Shown piece after piece: positions 51,808-62,185 of a DNA stretch of 64,000 nt; position 1 is the first letter of the stretch, and every line of letters starts with the position of its first letter. The stretch covers positions 1,943,730 to 2,007,729 of the forward strand of contig CAJINV010000015.1 in assembly GCA_905178155.1 (NCBI GenBank), in the 5' to 3' direction. Origin of the DNA: Amoebophrya sp. A120. Lineage: Eukaryota; Sar; Dinophyceae; Syndiniales; Amoebophryaceae. The notes under the pieces were generated by a model. The model did no database searches. It had not been told where the DNA came from and worked only from the letters and a program-made list of their open reading frames with translations. Both the position numbers and the translations under genes were made by a program.

Positions 51808-54225
51808 ATGAGCGCCGAGGCCCAGAACAGGCAGGGGACCCCGCTAGGGGCGGTGGTGCAGCGCGATACTGCGCGGACATACGGCCGGCGGGACGTCCTT
51901 CCGGATTTCTTTTTGCCAGTCATCGACGAGGTGAAGAGCTCCTCCGCCGATGAAATAAACGTCGCGACCCAGCGGCTGGCTGGGTGGCTGCTGCAGGTGC
52001 ATTTGGATTCAGCTCAGGAAAATGAATCTCTGCTCGCGCAGATGGTTGCAGATGTGCGGCTCGTGTACAAAGATAAGCAATGGGCCTTCTTCCTTCGGTT
52101 ATTGGCCCGGGCTTGCGACGTCGCCGGCTTCTCGCCCGAGCGCAGGCGGAAGGTCCTCGGGCTGCGAGAGAAGATCGTCGCCGGTTTCAAAACCGACGAA
52201 GACATAGACCCCTCGGGCCTTTGGGTATCGGTTGCGGATGACATTGGCCTCTCCCATCGTGATGAGGCCCTGGAGCAAAAGAAAGCGCAGATATTCGGCG
52301 CGGATGAGGCGCGAAAGTTGCCTGCGGACACATGGGCCGAGCCGGAGGACATCAAGGAGATGCAGCGCCAGGCTACTAAGATGCTGGCTACGGGAAAGTG
52401 GGTCAAGGTCGAGCAGGCAAAGACCCGGCCTGCTGTCTGCTTCCCGGTGAAGCAGAAGAACAAGACGCGCCTCTGCATCGACCTACGCCGGCATAATGCA
52501 TGCGTCAAGGTCCGCGAGAAAATGAGGCTCTTGGGAGGCCGCGCATCGTGCGAGATTGTGACGCGGCTGGCAAGTAGCAACGTGCGGCCCGTCACCCTGT
52601 TCCAGTGCAAAAGAGACGTCACGCAGGACATCTTCGACGAGCGCAAGTTTCTGAAGGAGGTGCGCGAAGCGGGCGTCGCTGGTCGGCCGTGCCACGAGCC
52701 CGCCCCGCTCTCTGTGTGCGAGGACGACCCCGATCTCGAGCTGCGGGCGAGGGACGTGGCGTCCAGTTTCATCCCCGCAAGCGAAACCAAGGACATGGAG
52801 TCCTATTATTACAATTTCGCAGTAGCGGACAGGGCGAAGAACGTGTTCGTCGTCCCCAGGCTCACGGCGGAGGAGGAGGAAGCCTTCGCAAGCGGGCTGG
52901 TCCCCCAGAAGCGCAAAACCGCTGCGCGGCGTTGGGACGTCATCGAGAGCCTGGTAACAGTTTTCGGAAGCATAGTCTCCGTGTATGAGGATGTCGCCTG
53001 CTCAGAGGCTATCATGCTGGTGCTGGTTTGTATTTTACGCAAACTGGCACCAGTATACATCGATGACATCCATCTGATGGATAGAGTAAAAAGTATGCCA
53101 CAGAGCTCGGCTCTTGTCGATCTATTTTTATCGTTGTGTGGCTTTCCGCAGCAGGCGGCCAAGCAAGATCGTAACTACTTGCCGTCTGGGGGCGAAAGGG
53201 ACATCCAGCAGAGGAGCCTGGTGGCGCTCGGGCTAGCCTATACGCGTTCAAGCTGCGAGCAGTTCCTGTCAGTCGCCCCCGCGGCTGAGAAGGTCGCGCA
53301 CCTCCAAGAGCTCTTGTCCGACTTGCTGGGTGCAATACGGCGTCGTGGTGCTACTAGGGAGGCGGTCGAGACCGTGCGAGGGCTCTTCCAACACTGCGCG
53401 CAGCTCGATGCAGGTGCTGTCGGTGTTGTGCGGGGTCTTGATGTTTGGTGCAGCGACAAGTTCAACAGGCGCATCAAGGACCCAAGAGAGCGTAGGCAGC
53501 TGCTTGCGACGGTCCTCCTTTTGCAGCTGCAGGCAGGTAGCCTGCGGCCGAAGATAATCCGTAAGGGGTTCCCGTCCCGGGTTATCCATGTGTATGGTGA
53601 CGCGTCATTGGACGACTTCACAAAAGCGAAGCCGTCGAGGCCGGGGTGGTATTGCACGCGCGCGTGCGGTATCTATATCGGCGCGCTGATGTTGAACGCG
53701 GACCACTCGCGTGGACATGGTTTCACGTTCCATGTGCAGGAGGTGCCCGCCTGGGTGGCGCACCTGAAGCCGGACATCGCGTTCTTCGAGACCCTTTGCG
53801 CGCATGTGGCGCACTTGTTCTTCGCCGTGGACCTCGCTCCCGGCGACGCGTTGGTGGTGCATCATGTTGACAACACGGCCGAGTGTTATAGCATTGTGAA
53901 GGGTTCATGCGGCAACTTCGCGTCGCAGATACTTCTCCATCAACTGCACAAGGACACAGCAGGCCGTGAAATTTACTGGGCCTGGATTGCTAGCGCTCGC
54001 AATCTAAGCGACCCGCTGACACGCTTGGAGAAGATCGCTGCGCTGCAGCAGGCACTGCCGACCTCGGTGCAGGAGCTGGAGCCAGGCCGGATCCCCTGGC
54101 TAGTGTACAAGGGCGCTCGGGAAATGCTGGAGAGCACAGGACGACGGCAGCATTTGGCGGACAAGCAGCGTGCGAGACACGCGGCCAAGAAAAGGAAGTG
54201 TGAACCCGTTCACCCGAAAGGGTGA
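51808..54225 (+). CDS. reverse transcriptase / RNase H of the retrotransposon
   Basis: 805 codons. RT hallmarks: KTRLCIDLRRHNA near residue 218, FGSIVSVYEDVACSEA (motif B region), and the catalytic VYIDDIHLMD with the YIDD box near 416, then a thumb-like region. The RNase H domain has all four acidic residues: YGDAS (about 597), FFETL (about 658), HHVDNTA (about 687) and NLSDPLTR (about 733); the SARNLSDPLTR ending is typical of DIRS-type elements. No protease or integrase domain. It is separated from Gag by about 835 bp that carries three of the 17-bp motifs. The C-terminal end is basic (KQRARHAAKKRKC), a possible nuclear signal. The frame is intact. Confidence 0.92.
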   Translation: MSAEAQNRQGTPLGAVVQRDTARTYGRRDVLPDFFLPVIDEVKSSSADEINVATQRLAGWLLQVHLDSAQENESLLAQMVADVRLVYKDKQWAFFLRLLARACDVAGFSPERRRKVLGLREKIVAGFKTDEDIDPSGLWVSVADDIGLSHRDEALEQKKAQIFGADEARKLPADTWAEPEDIKEMQRQATKMLATGKWVKVEQAKTRPAVCFPVKQKNKTRLCIDLRRHNACVKVREKMRLLGGRASCEIVTRLASSNVRPVTLFQCKRDVTQDIFDERKFLKEVREAGVAGRPCHEPAPLSVCEDDPDLELRARDVASSFIPASETKDMESYYYNFAVADRAKNVFVVPRLTAEEEEAFASGLVPQKRKTAARRWDVIESLVTVFGSIVSVYEDVACSEAIMLVLVCILRKLAPVYIDDIHLMDRVKSMPQSSALVDLFLSLCGFPQQAAKQDRNYLPSGGERDIQQRSLVALGLAYTRSSCEQFLSVAPAAEKVAHLQELLSDLLGAIRRRGATREAVETVRGLFQHCAQLDAGAVGVVRGLDVWCSDKFNRRIKDPRERRQLLATVLLLQLQAGSLRPKIIRKGFPSRVIHVYGDASLDDFTKAKPSRPGWYCTRACGIYIGALMLNADHSRGHGFTFHVQEVPAWVAHLKPDIAFFETLCAHVAHLFFAVDLAPGDALVVHHVDNTAECYSIVKGSCGNFASQILLHQLHKDTAGREIYWAWIASARNLSDPLTRLEKIAALQQALPTSVQELEPGRIPWLVYKGAREMLESTGRRQHLADKQRARHAAKKRKCEPVHPKG

Positions 54226-54323
54226 CCCTGCTCTGCCAGGGAAGGTGTTCGACGACCTGTTCCGAGCGTCCTCCTTTCGGTGGGCGCAAACTGCGTTGGC
54301 CCGGAGTTTCGAGGAGCACGAGC

Positions 54324-54799
54324 GGTGAGCGCAAACTCTGCCAGGCGCGCGGGGCTTCGCTCCGTGAAAATCGAAAATGTGCGCCGGTTTGCCGGTAGCC
54401 GCCGGAGGAGCGGGAAGCCGACCGGGCGTGGGCCTTCTGCCTGTGAGGGGAGTGCGTACGCAGCCCATCCCCAGTGAGGTCTGGGTCTGCGGCATCTACA
54501 CCCCGGTAGGAGGTTCGCCGGCGCTTCACCTTCGGGGCTTTGCAAAATGTGCGCCGGTTTGCCGGCGTGCGTCTATGGTTCAACATTATAACGCTTGATA
54601 TTTTGAGAATGAACACAAGGAGCTCACGGGCACAACGCTCGCGGCCAAAAGTCTAGGACAGGTCGTCGAGCACTCATGTAAAGATATACAAGCAAGAAGT
54701 GAACCCCCACAGCGGGAGCGTCGTGTCTGTGTGTTTCTGAGGATGTGTTCGACCTAATGATGATCTTTATCAACGGGCTGGCTTGGTTTGGCGTGATAA
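54324..54799 (+). repeat. split repeat B2
   Basis: Identical to B1 over all 476 bp; right boundary of the element at 54799. Confidence 0.97.
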
Positions 54800-55369
54800 A
54801 GCTACACAATCGCAAACAAATTGATAATATTGTTCAGCTTCAGGTATTCTTGTGTGCACACAACGATAGAGGTGCACTGGAACTGGTGCTATGTTTTCTT
54901 TGTTATACCAAAGAGAGTCGCTTTATCATTATAGCACTCTTATTCGGTGTGCAGCCTCTACGTACTTCTAATTACAGGTTGTTTCGGTTTGATGTACTTC
55001 CAGTCTATACGTGCATCAGCGATTGCAAAGTGATGCGACTTCACACGATGATAACATTAGCATAGTCTAATCCTGATTAACCGGTGGAGGCTCCGTATCC
55101 ACCTACAGCAGCAAATGTTGAGCCACAGGAACTAATTCCGGTCGGAAAAATAACTTGTCCTGCTGTGGTGGTGCACGACTCAATTTATTGTGTAGCCTTT
55201 CGCTCCCGCCAGACCAGCTAGGGCACCAGACGCACCACTCAGCATCACTTTAGTATTCCGTTTCCGGTAAAGTTAAAGAGCGGAGCGACTGCTCCATATC
55301 TTCCCTACCCGCCTTCTGAACAAAATCCAGGTCGATTGTTCCTTCTTCTACGACTGTGCCCGCGGTATT
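54800..55369. other. intergenic, no gene seen
   Basis: Between the retrotransposon and the stop of the 55370-61318 gene. Short ORFs only. Confidence 0.5.
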
Positions 55370-58300
55370 TCAATCGCTTGTTCCGAAGATCTCTTCCTGC
55401 AGCCCGAGAAGTTGCACGACAGATTGCACAAAAGCATCACGCTCGCTGTTTATTTTGTCTTGTTGCTGTTGCACCGCGGAGGTAGAAGATGCTGCGCCAG
55501 CCGCTTGTGCTTCTGCTTCCTGCGCTGGAACTGCTCCTCCCGCCACTCTATCTCGTCTCCTCCCGCGAGGACCTCCAGCACCGTTGTTTGGAGGAATAAC
55601 TTCTGACTCCCCCGCGGCTTTCCCTTCCCGATCCGCGGCTTCGTAAGCGGTTTGCAGCAAAACTTCCGCAAACTTCTTCCGGGCTTCTTGCAACTGTCGC
55701 ACGTGTTCCTCGTGAAATCTCCGGATATCCTGGCAAGACCGCCAATCTGTGGGCACGAGGTCGGCTGGCAGCGGGTCTTTCAACTTGTAGGCTTTGATCT
55801 CCGGGGAAGAAGCGACGGACGACTGAGCTAGGGAGAGGGGAGATTCTGGTTGCGCTTCATCTTCGGGAGCTGCGGGGAGTTCTGCAGGAGGAAGCTCTCT
55901 TTCTTCCTGTTGCAGCTGCGGTCCCACATTCCCCAAATCCAGTTGGCCAGTTCTCGTTTTCATCTCGACGTCAAGAACAAGATCCTCGACGTAATGCTCC
56001 TTCAAATTTCCCACAAACGTTTCCAAGCTCTCAACGTATCTCGAGCTGGACCCCAGGTAGTTCGACAGAGCATCTCCATAAACCCGGTCCATTTGCGAGT
56101 AATTTTCGAGGTGTTTTATCTGGGGAAACAGTCGATCCCCGACACTGTCGATGTTGTGGAAGAGGAGCTTCACTTCTTTTTTCGCCTTGGTGAATTCCTC
56201 CTTTAAATGGTTTTCTAGAGTGTCTTTCAACCGCTGACACTCGTCGACGAGGATTAATTGGAAAAAAGTGTTGTGCTCGTCTTCATCGACGTCAACATGT
56301 TCCGGATGCTGGTCGAGCAATTCTTTACCACAAGAACCAACCGTCTGCGAACTGCCGCGGCGTGACAAAAATTCGCTCTCGGCTCTGGTTGCTGCAGTAC
56401 TAGAATTTGTCCAGCCAATACTACTGCGACGAGAGGAAGAGAATCCGAGCTGTTCTTGTTCCGAGTGAAACTGTGGCTCGTGGTGCAGCGTCAGGTAGTA
56501 GTCTGCGTCTTTACGCTCGCCGCCAATTATGTCCTCAAGCAGTTTCCCGCCTATACTTGCCGAATCTTCCTGGCTGTAGTAGCTTTTTGCAGGCAAATGG
56601 TAAGTCGTGCCCGGCGGTGAAGAAGATGAGCCGCACCCGCTGGCGCTTTGACTCGGGAAGCAGGGCGCAGCTGCCGCACAACCGCCCGCAGGTCCTGGGG
56701 TGCCAGCAAGGCTGCTGCTACTAGCTTGAGTTGTGCATCTCGTTTCAAAGGAATCGAGTGTGCTACTTGCACCTGGAGGAGGGTCTTGGACTTCTCGAAG
56801 ATGAAGATGGACGGACGAGACGAGTTTATTTTTCGCTCGCGTCACAAGCAAAAAATCCTCCACGTCCATTGGCGATAACGAAGATGAAGCCGGGGCGTTG
56901 ACCAGTGGCGGAGGGGCACCCTCTTCAAAAATCCTCGGAAGATTGTCGGAAGACGAGGATGCGTTGCTCGGGCGCGGCGCGGCAGACGAAAAATCGTCTT
57001 TCGACGGGCGCATGGTTTTCTTCTTCTGTTGTAGTTTTTCCACAAGTACGCTCCGTTTCAAAATCTCCACCCGAACACTGTCGTGAATGCTGTCACCATA
57101 CTTCGCCCTGAGCCGTTGAATCACTTCGCCCACAGTGGTAATGTCTCGGATGATGTCGTCTAAAATGTAGCTGCCACTATTCCCACCGAGTGTCGTGAAT
57201 CTCACAGTATGCCGCCAAGATGAAATTGTCTTTGACGTCGTCGGCGTCTTGGGAGGTGGGCAACAGTCGCTCTCGTCTATTCTTCGTGGGGCTTCCTTTC
57301 CGTCGACGGTCGCAGGACGTGTTCTGTTAAGGTGGTGTGCATCAACCTCACTGAGATTGGCGACAAAGGAAATGCGATCGTTGCTGATAAGGTCACGCTC
57401 TTGCATTGCAGCGTCTTCAACCTGTTCGTCGGAGCTAGTAAAAACATCGACCTGGTACTGCCGCGCTGCTCCGCGCTGCAAAGGAGGTTGAGCTGGTTCT
57501 GACAGTGGCACAACTGCTCGCTGCTGCTCGTGTTCCTGTCTGGCCGGTGCCCGTGGCCCGGGCCGCGGTGGTCTGGTTTGTGCTTGCGAAGGAGCAGCAG
57601 AAGCTGCAGAAGAGCTCCGCCGTCTTGAAGACCACCCTCCTCCTCCGTTGCGATTCCTAGGAGGAGTCCGTGGGCGTGCTTTCGCCTCGCCTGGTGCCAC
57701 ATTCGGTGCCGGGCCGTCGAACGAAACTCTGCTCATCAAACTGCTGTTCCTCGCCGAAGAATTATACCCAGCGGCGGATGATGATGAACCTCCCGCGGAA
57801 GACCTCTGCGATGATGAAGGCCGGCGGCCGATTGAAGAAGAAGGGGATCTTCTGCCGCCACCAACAGTTCTTCTAGAACCCCTGCTAGAAACGCTGGAGA
57901 GCCTCGGCCCCGAGAGAGTACTAGAGCCTCGGCCAGAAGAACTTCTCGAAACGCCGGACTCTCTCCCAGTATCAGACTCTGCCCGGCCCCGACCTCCTTC
58001 GGAGGAAAAATACATCAGGCCGCTTTGCTGCAGAATGTGAGTGTCGATTCTCTCTTGGACTTGCCGCAGGGAAAGCTGGGTGCCCCGACTGGTGCTATTC
58101 AGGCCCTCTGGAAAAATGCTGCTAACTGGAATGCCGAAAGAACCGTGGCTTGACGAGGCTTCGCTCTGGTCGTAGTTGTTGCTGACCACGTTTACAATTT
58201 GAGGGTCATTGCCACCAGGAGCAGTGGCGTGATTATGTGCACTATCGGCCGCTCCTACCGCTGCGTGTTGTTGATCCTCGCTGTTTCTCCTCCTTCGTCT

Positions 58301-61300
58301 TTCCCTGCGTTCGCCTTCGGCGATGAAAGCTCGCTCAAAGATCACCGAGTTCAGATCACTCATCGAGAGCGGGGGCGTCATTGGAAGAGGGCTCCGGTTC
58401 CTCGACTGACTTTGTCGCAGTGTCATATTTGTCGCAGTACTGGATGCAGCAGACGATAAAGTAGATCGCGGCTGTTGTAGTTCCTGCTGCTGGCTTGCTG
58501 AACTCGGGGGCGGCGTCGTTGCCAGGACGGACGAAAAAGTTTGCGCAGGATCTTGCTGTGAGTGAAGTAGATCTCCGTGATGTGCAGCTGAAGCTGTTGT
58601 GCCAGAAGAAGCGGAACCTCCTTGCTGTTGTCCACTATCAGTTCGAATGTGCAACGACCGCAATAGCCCCCGTTCTCGCGTCCGCGGAGCGGCAGCCTCT
58701 GCGTCCTCCACCGAAACCCCAGAGAGAGCATTTCTGATTCCTCGTATTCCACCAAGACGCGACCGGTATCGCCGGGAAGTCGGAGGTCCTCCAGTGCTTA
58801 TGCCTTGCTGCTGGCCTGAGCCTGACGGAATTACATTTGTAGGGCCTGCTGGCGCTGGCGCTGCCTGTTCATTAGCACGACCGTCCTGCTCGTCACTGGC
58901 TGAAGAAGCAGCTCCCAGCACGACAGCTGCTGTTGCGTTTCGTGGGTGTTCTTGCTCCTCTCGACGTCCGGCACTATCTTTGTCTTTCGCAGCCGACGAC
59001 ACAATCGGTTGCAGAGCCGCGCGGAAGATTTTCGTCAAGCTTTGACAGCAGGACTTCCCTTTGTTATTCGACGAATTTCTGCGGAAGGGCAGTCGACCGT
59101 CGCCGCCGGGCATGTCTTCATCATCTGCCTCCAGTTCCTCTTGCTCCGGTGTAGTATGAAGGTCGCGCCCGGAGGGCGATATTGGTAACCAAATGCGTGC
59201 GCGAAAATCTAACCAGCGCGAAAGCCTAACCAGCCGCGCGGCGAAGGGCCGCGCTTTCGCCGCACGACTGCCGCCACCATTTCTTTTTAAATTAGAATCC
59301 CACTTCTATCCCGGGTCATCGGGGGCTGCCGGATTCGCCTTCAAAGCTTATCGCAGGAGCCTGCGGGCCGCCGCGGGCTCCACCACTTCCCCGCGGCCCT
59401 AAAGGGCCGCGGACAACTACTGTCGCCCGCGGCGCCCCGCAGGCTCCTGCGATAAGCATTGAATGCGAACTCCGGTCTGCTAGTTCGCAGCGGGGCATCC
59501 TTTCTAGCCCCCTGCGTGACAAACTGGCCCCGTGACCAGGAAGGAATGCGAAAGGCCGAAAACCCGCGAACCCTTCCGGGCCACCAAAGTCGGCCATTTC
59601 AGACGCGGCGGAGGTTCCGGATTTGTGCCCACAATCCACGGCAAATGGGGATTTTGTGACATCCCTCCGCCTGCTTCTAGTGCGGCTTTTTTTTCACAAT
59701 CCCGATGGCACGGCGCGACCACGCGCCCGCTGGACCGCCCTTGGCGGCCGGTTTGTAAGCCTGCCGAGGGTTTTCGATTTTTTTTAATTTTCGCTCTTTT
59801 TTCAGGTTTTTAGGCGGCCGAAGGGCTCCGGACATTTTCGCCGCCCGCATCTGGCTGGCAGTTTTGAAGCCTGCAGAGGGATTGCGCTTTCGCGCAATTT
59901 TTCATCTTTTTCTGGTTTCTAAGTGGCCCGGGCGGCCTGGACATTTTCACCGCCCGCATCTGACTGGCAGTTTTGAAGCCTGCGGAGGGATTGCGCTTTT
60001 GCAAGATTTTTCTTCTTTTCCCATTTTCCAAGTGGCCCGGGTGATCTGCACAAAATCCGACGATTGCTTCCACCCACGTTATGAAGCACATTTTTGCCAT
60101 TTTTTTCCAACTTTTTCCAGTTACGAAGCGGCCCAAGGCTTCCGGACAGGTCGCGGGCCTGCTTCTCCAACGCAGCTGGCCAGCGGGCGGAGCAAAAAAT
60201 GGCCCATCTCTTTTTCAGATATCAAGTGGGCCAAACCGCAAAAATGCTCTTTTTTCACCTTCTCCCGCTTGGTTTCTGCCATTTTTGCGACATTTTTGAC
60301 CTCCTGGCCATTTTCCCATCTGGTCCGCTTTTTTTCCCTTCTCCCGCTTCATTTCTGGCCATTTCCCTGACCTTCACGCCTCCCGGCGGTTGCCCTATAT
60401 GGTAACGGCAACTGCCTTCGCGCTGCGTTTGCTAAGCAATATCGCAAGCGCGCAGAGCGCGCGCGCCGGCTTCGTGGGCCGGCGCGCGCTCTGCGCGCGC
60501 GCGCGCACGCATTTGGTTACCAGATCATCCCCTTCACCTTCCTCTTCCTCCGGGACTATCATTTCCGGGTCCTCGGCGCGGTAGTAGCTGCCGGCCATTG
60601 CGGAACTTGCGGCAGAAGGGCTACTGTCCTGATGTGTTCCAACCGCAGCTGCAACGCCCCCTTCAGCCGCAAGGTGGGCACCATCTAGCGGGACGCCAAT
60701 CGGGACTACATGCGGAAGCCGGGCTGTAGCAGACACGCCCGCGGAAGACGAGGTGAGCGAAAGCGCTGGAGTAACTAGTACACCCCCAACCTCTTCCTCC
60801 GCGTCCAGATTTCTCCTCGAATACGTCCGGCCCAGTCGGCTTGGAGCAGGCACTAATGGGGAATCAACTCGGGGAGGTACCCCTCTACTGGTACTCCGCT
60901 GCTGAGAAAAGCTGCCACGCCCACTCGTCATCGTCCCTGTGGAAAGGGTCCTGTCTTCGGACCTTACTGTGCTCGAAACGCCGGTGGTGCTACCGAACGA
61001 GGTTGCGTTTCCATCCCCAGGCGAGGAGGGAAGCGCGGTGCTCGAGGCGGAATCGGAAATCGTGCGGGGAAACGGGAAATTATCCATGTCTTCAAACGAA
61101 GGGACATTGACGCGCAGAGTCCCGGTGCGGCTTTCCGTGCTTTCGCTTCCCAAAGCGTGCGCGAAGAGTTGGCTGGTGAAGGGTGACGTCGTAAAACCAG
61201 ACTGGAAAATGTTGTAGCTGCCAAGGCTAGTAGTTCGGGGACTACTAAGCTCTGGCAGAGGCAGCTGCATCGACTGCAGGAAATAGGAAAATAGGAAAAG

Positions 61301-61318
61301 CTGCAGGATAAGGACCAT
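55370..61318 (-). CDS. long Ser-rich protein with ubiquitin-like segment and coiled coil (paralogue of 43262-46102)
   Basis: Exon 2 (59113 or slightly upstream to 55370) is open for about 1247 codons: Ser/Arg/Gly-rich low complexity, then VRFTTLGGNSGSYILDDIIR..VRVEILKRSVL (about residues 633-692 of that exon), matching the beta-grasp segment of the paralogue, then LVDECQRLKDTLENHLKEEF and a long helical C-terminus. Upstream, 61318-60530 encodes a signal-like start (MVLILQLFLFSYFLQS), a Ser/Thr-rich body and an acidic end (VPEEEEGEGDD), as in the paralogue. I therefore treat both as one gene interrupted by the 59183-60522 insertion. The exact splice is unresolved: the simplest TSD-style join (shared ATC) gives the wrong frame, so two separate genes remain possible. 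Confidence 0.6.
59346..59457. repeat. 112-bp fold-back hairpin
   Basis: Arms gcttatcgcaggagcctgcg / cgcaggctcctgcgataagc, perfect over about 22 bp, with a second inner hairpin (ccgcggccct / agggccgcgg). Confidence 0.9.
59748..60010. repeat. tandem repeat, 108-bp unit, about 2.5 copies
   Basis: Marked by gaagcctgc(a/g)gagggattgcg at 59859 and 59967, with a diverged first copy near 59750. Confidence 0.8.
60449..60500. repeat. GC-rich palindrome
   Basis: Arms cgcgcagagcgcgcgcgccg / cggcgcgcgctctgcgcgcg around ttcgtg. Confidence 0.85.
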
Positions 61319-62185
61319 TTTGTCAAGTGTTTTTGGTTTCTTGTACCGAAGCAATACGCAACTGTTGCTATCTTCTTGCTATGAAGAACTTATGATATAG
61401 TAATATTTAGAAAGCAGGTCGTGTACTGTCGTGCGTTGTGAAATTGTACAGATTCAGTCTCGCCTGCAGACGTGCAGTCACGTTGCTGAAGCGGTAGACA
61501 ATGAAACAAATGGCACCTTTAGTTAGAAGATGCAGCACCATCAAAGAAGATTAGCATAAGATAAAGCACTAGCACAGGCAGAATATTCGCTCCTGAGAAA
61601 GACTTTTATCGATGAAGATGTGGCTGTGACCTAGATCGATGATAAACTCTTTTTCACCATCCAAGTGAAGTACTCATTCTTGGACGTCCTAGCAAGCTAG
61701 AAGTGTGAAGTAACAAGAAGGTAAACAAATATATCCGTGTTGCTCCTATTGATTGTGAATGAAATTGATTGAAAGCAAAAGTTGAACCACATAGCATTCG
61801 ACTGATGTTGATTTTGTCATCATGCATCAGCGCACGGAGCAGATCGGATCCGACGTAATCGTATCCATCCATTCTCGTCGAGCCGGGTGCTGCTGTAGCT
61901 GAGCCAACGGAATCATTTTTTTCGCGCGTGCACGGTATTGCAGGATCGGATCGAATTCTTTGCTGTCATCGTGGAACAAAAAAGAAAATTACCACCTGGT
62001 TGCGATCTCAGTTTCTCTGTTCGTTGTAGCTCTTAAGAAAATACTGAACAAAAGTTTTCGTTGTCGGCGGGCCTTTGGTGTTTATTTTTTTTTTTGTGCA
62101 TGTTGTTGAGTGAATGTGAAGCTCAAGTATTTCTGACCGTATCAGTACGTTGTTTCTGCGTCAACGGGGAATGAAGTTTGAGGTA
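61319..62185. other. intergenic, no gene seen
   Basis: Between the end of ALG3 and the start of the 55370-61318 gene; A/T-rich with short ORFs only. Confidence 0.5.

Larger units (their letters stand above)
47681..54799 (+). mobile_element. tyrosine-recombinase (DIRS/Ngaro-like) retrotransposon, apparently complete
   Basis: Order: repeat A1 (47681-47791), 172 bp, repeat B1 (47964-48439), repeat A2 (48439-48549), then ORFs for tyrosine recombinase, Gag and RT/RNase H, then repeat B2 (54324-54799). A1/A2 (111 bp) and B1/B2 (476 bp) are each identical, pointing to a very recent insertion. No TSD, no integrase and no TG..CA ends, which excludes ordinary LTR elements. In described split-direct-repeat elements the ORFs lie between A1 and B1; here they lie between A2 and B2. 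GC content exceeds that of the host flanks. The three ORFs appear intact, so it may be active. Confidence 0.92.
59183..60522. mobile_element. 1.34-kb GC-rich insertion with inverted ends
   Basis: Ends TGGTAACCAAATGCGTGCGC and its reverse complement. The flanks share only ATC. The interior includes a 112-bp hairpin (59346-59457), a 108-bp tandem repeat (about 59748-60010) and a GC-rich palindrome (60449-60500). No credible ORF. Likely an intron of the host gene. Confidence 0.8.

Noticed and set aside
47964-54799. Ordinary LTR retrotransposon (Gypsy/Copia)
   Set aside because: The repeats do not begin TG and end CA, there is no TSD, and the element encodes a tyrosine recombinase in place of a DDE integrase.
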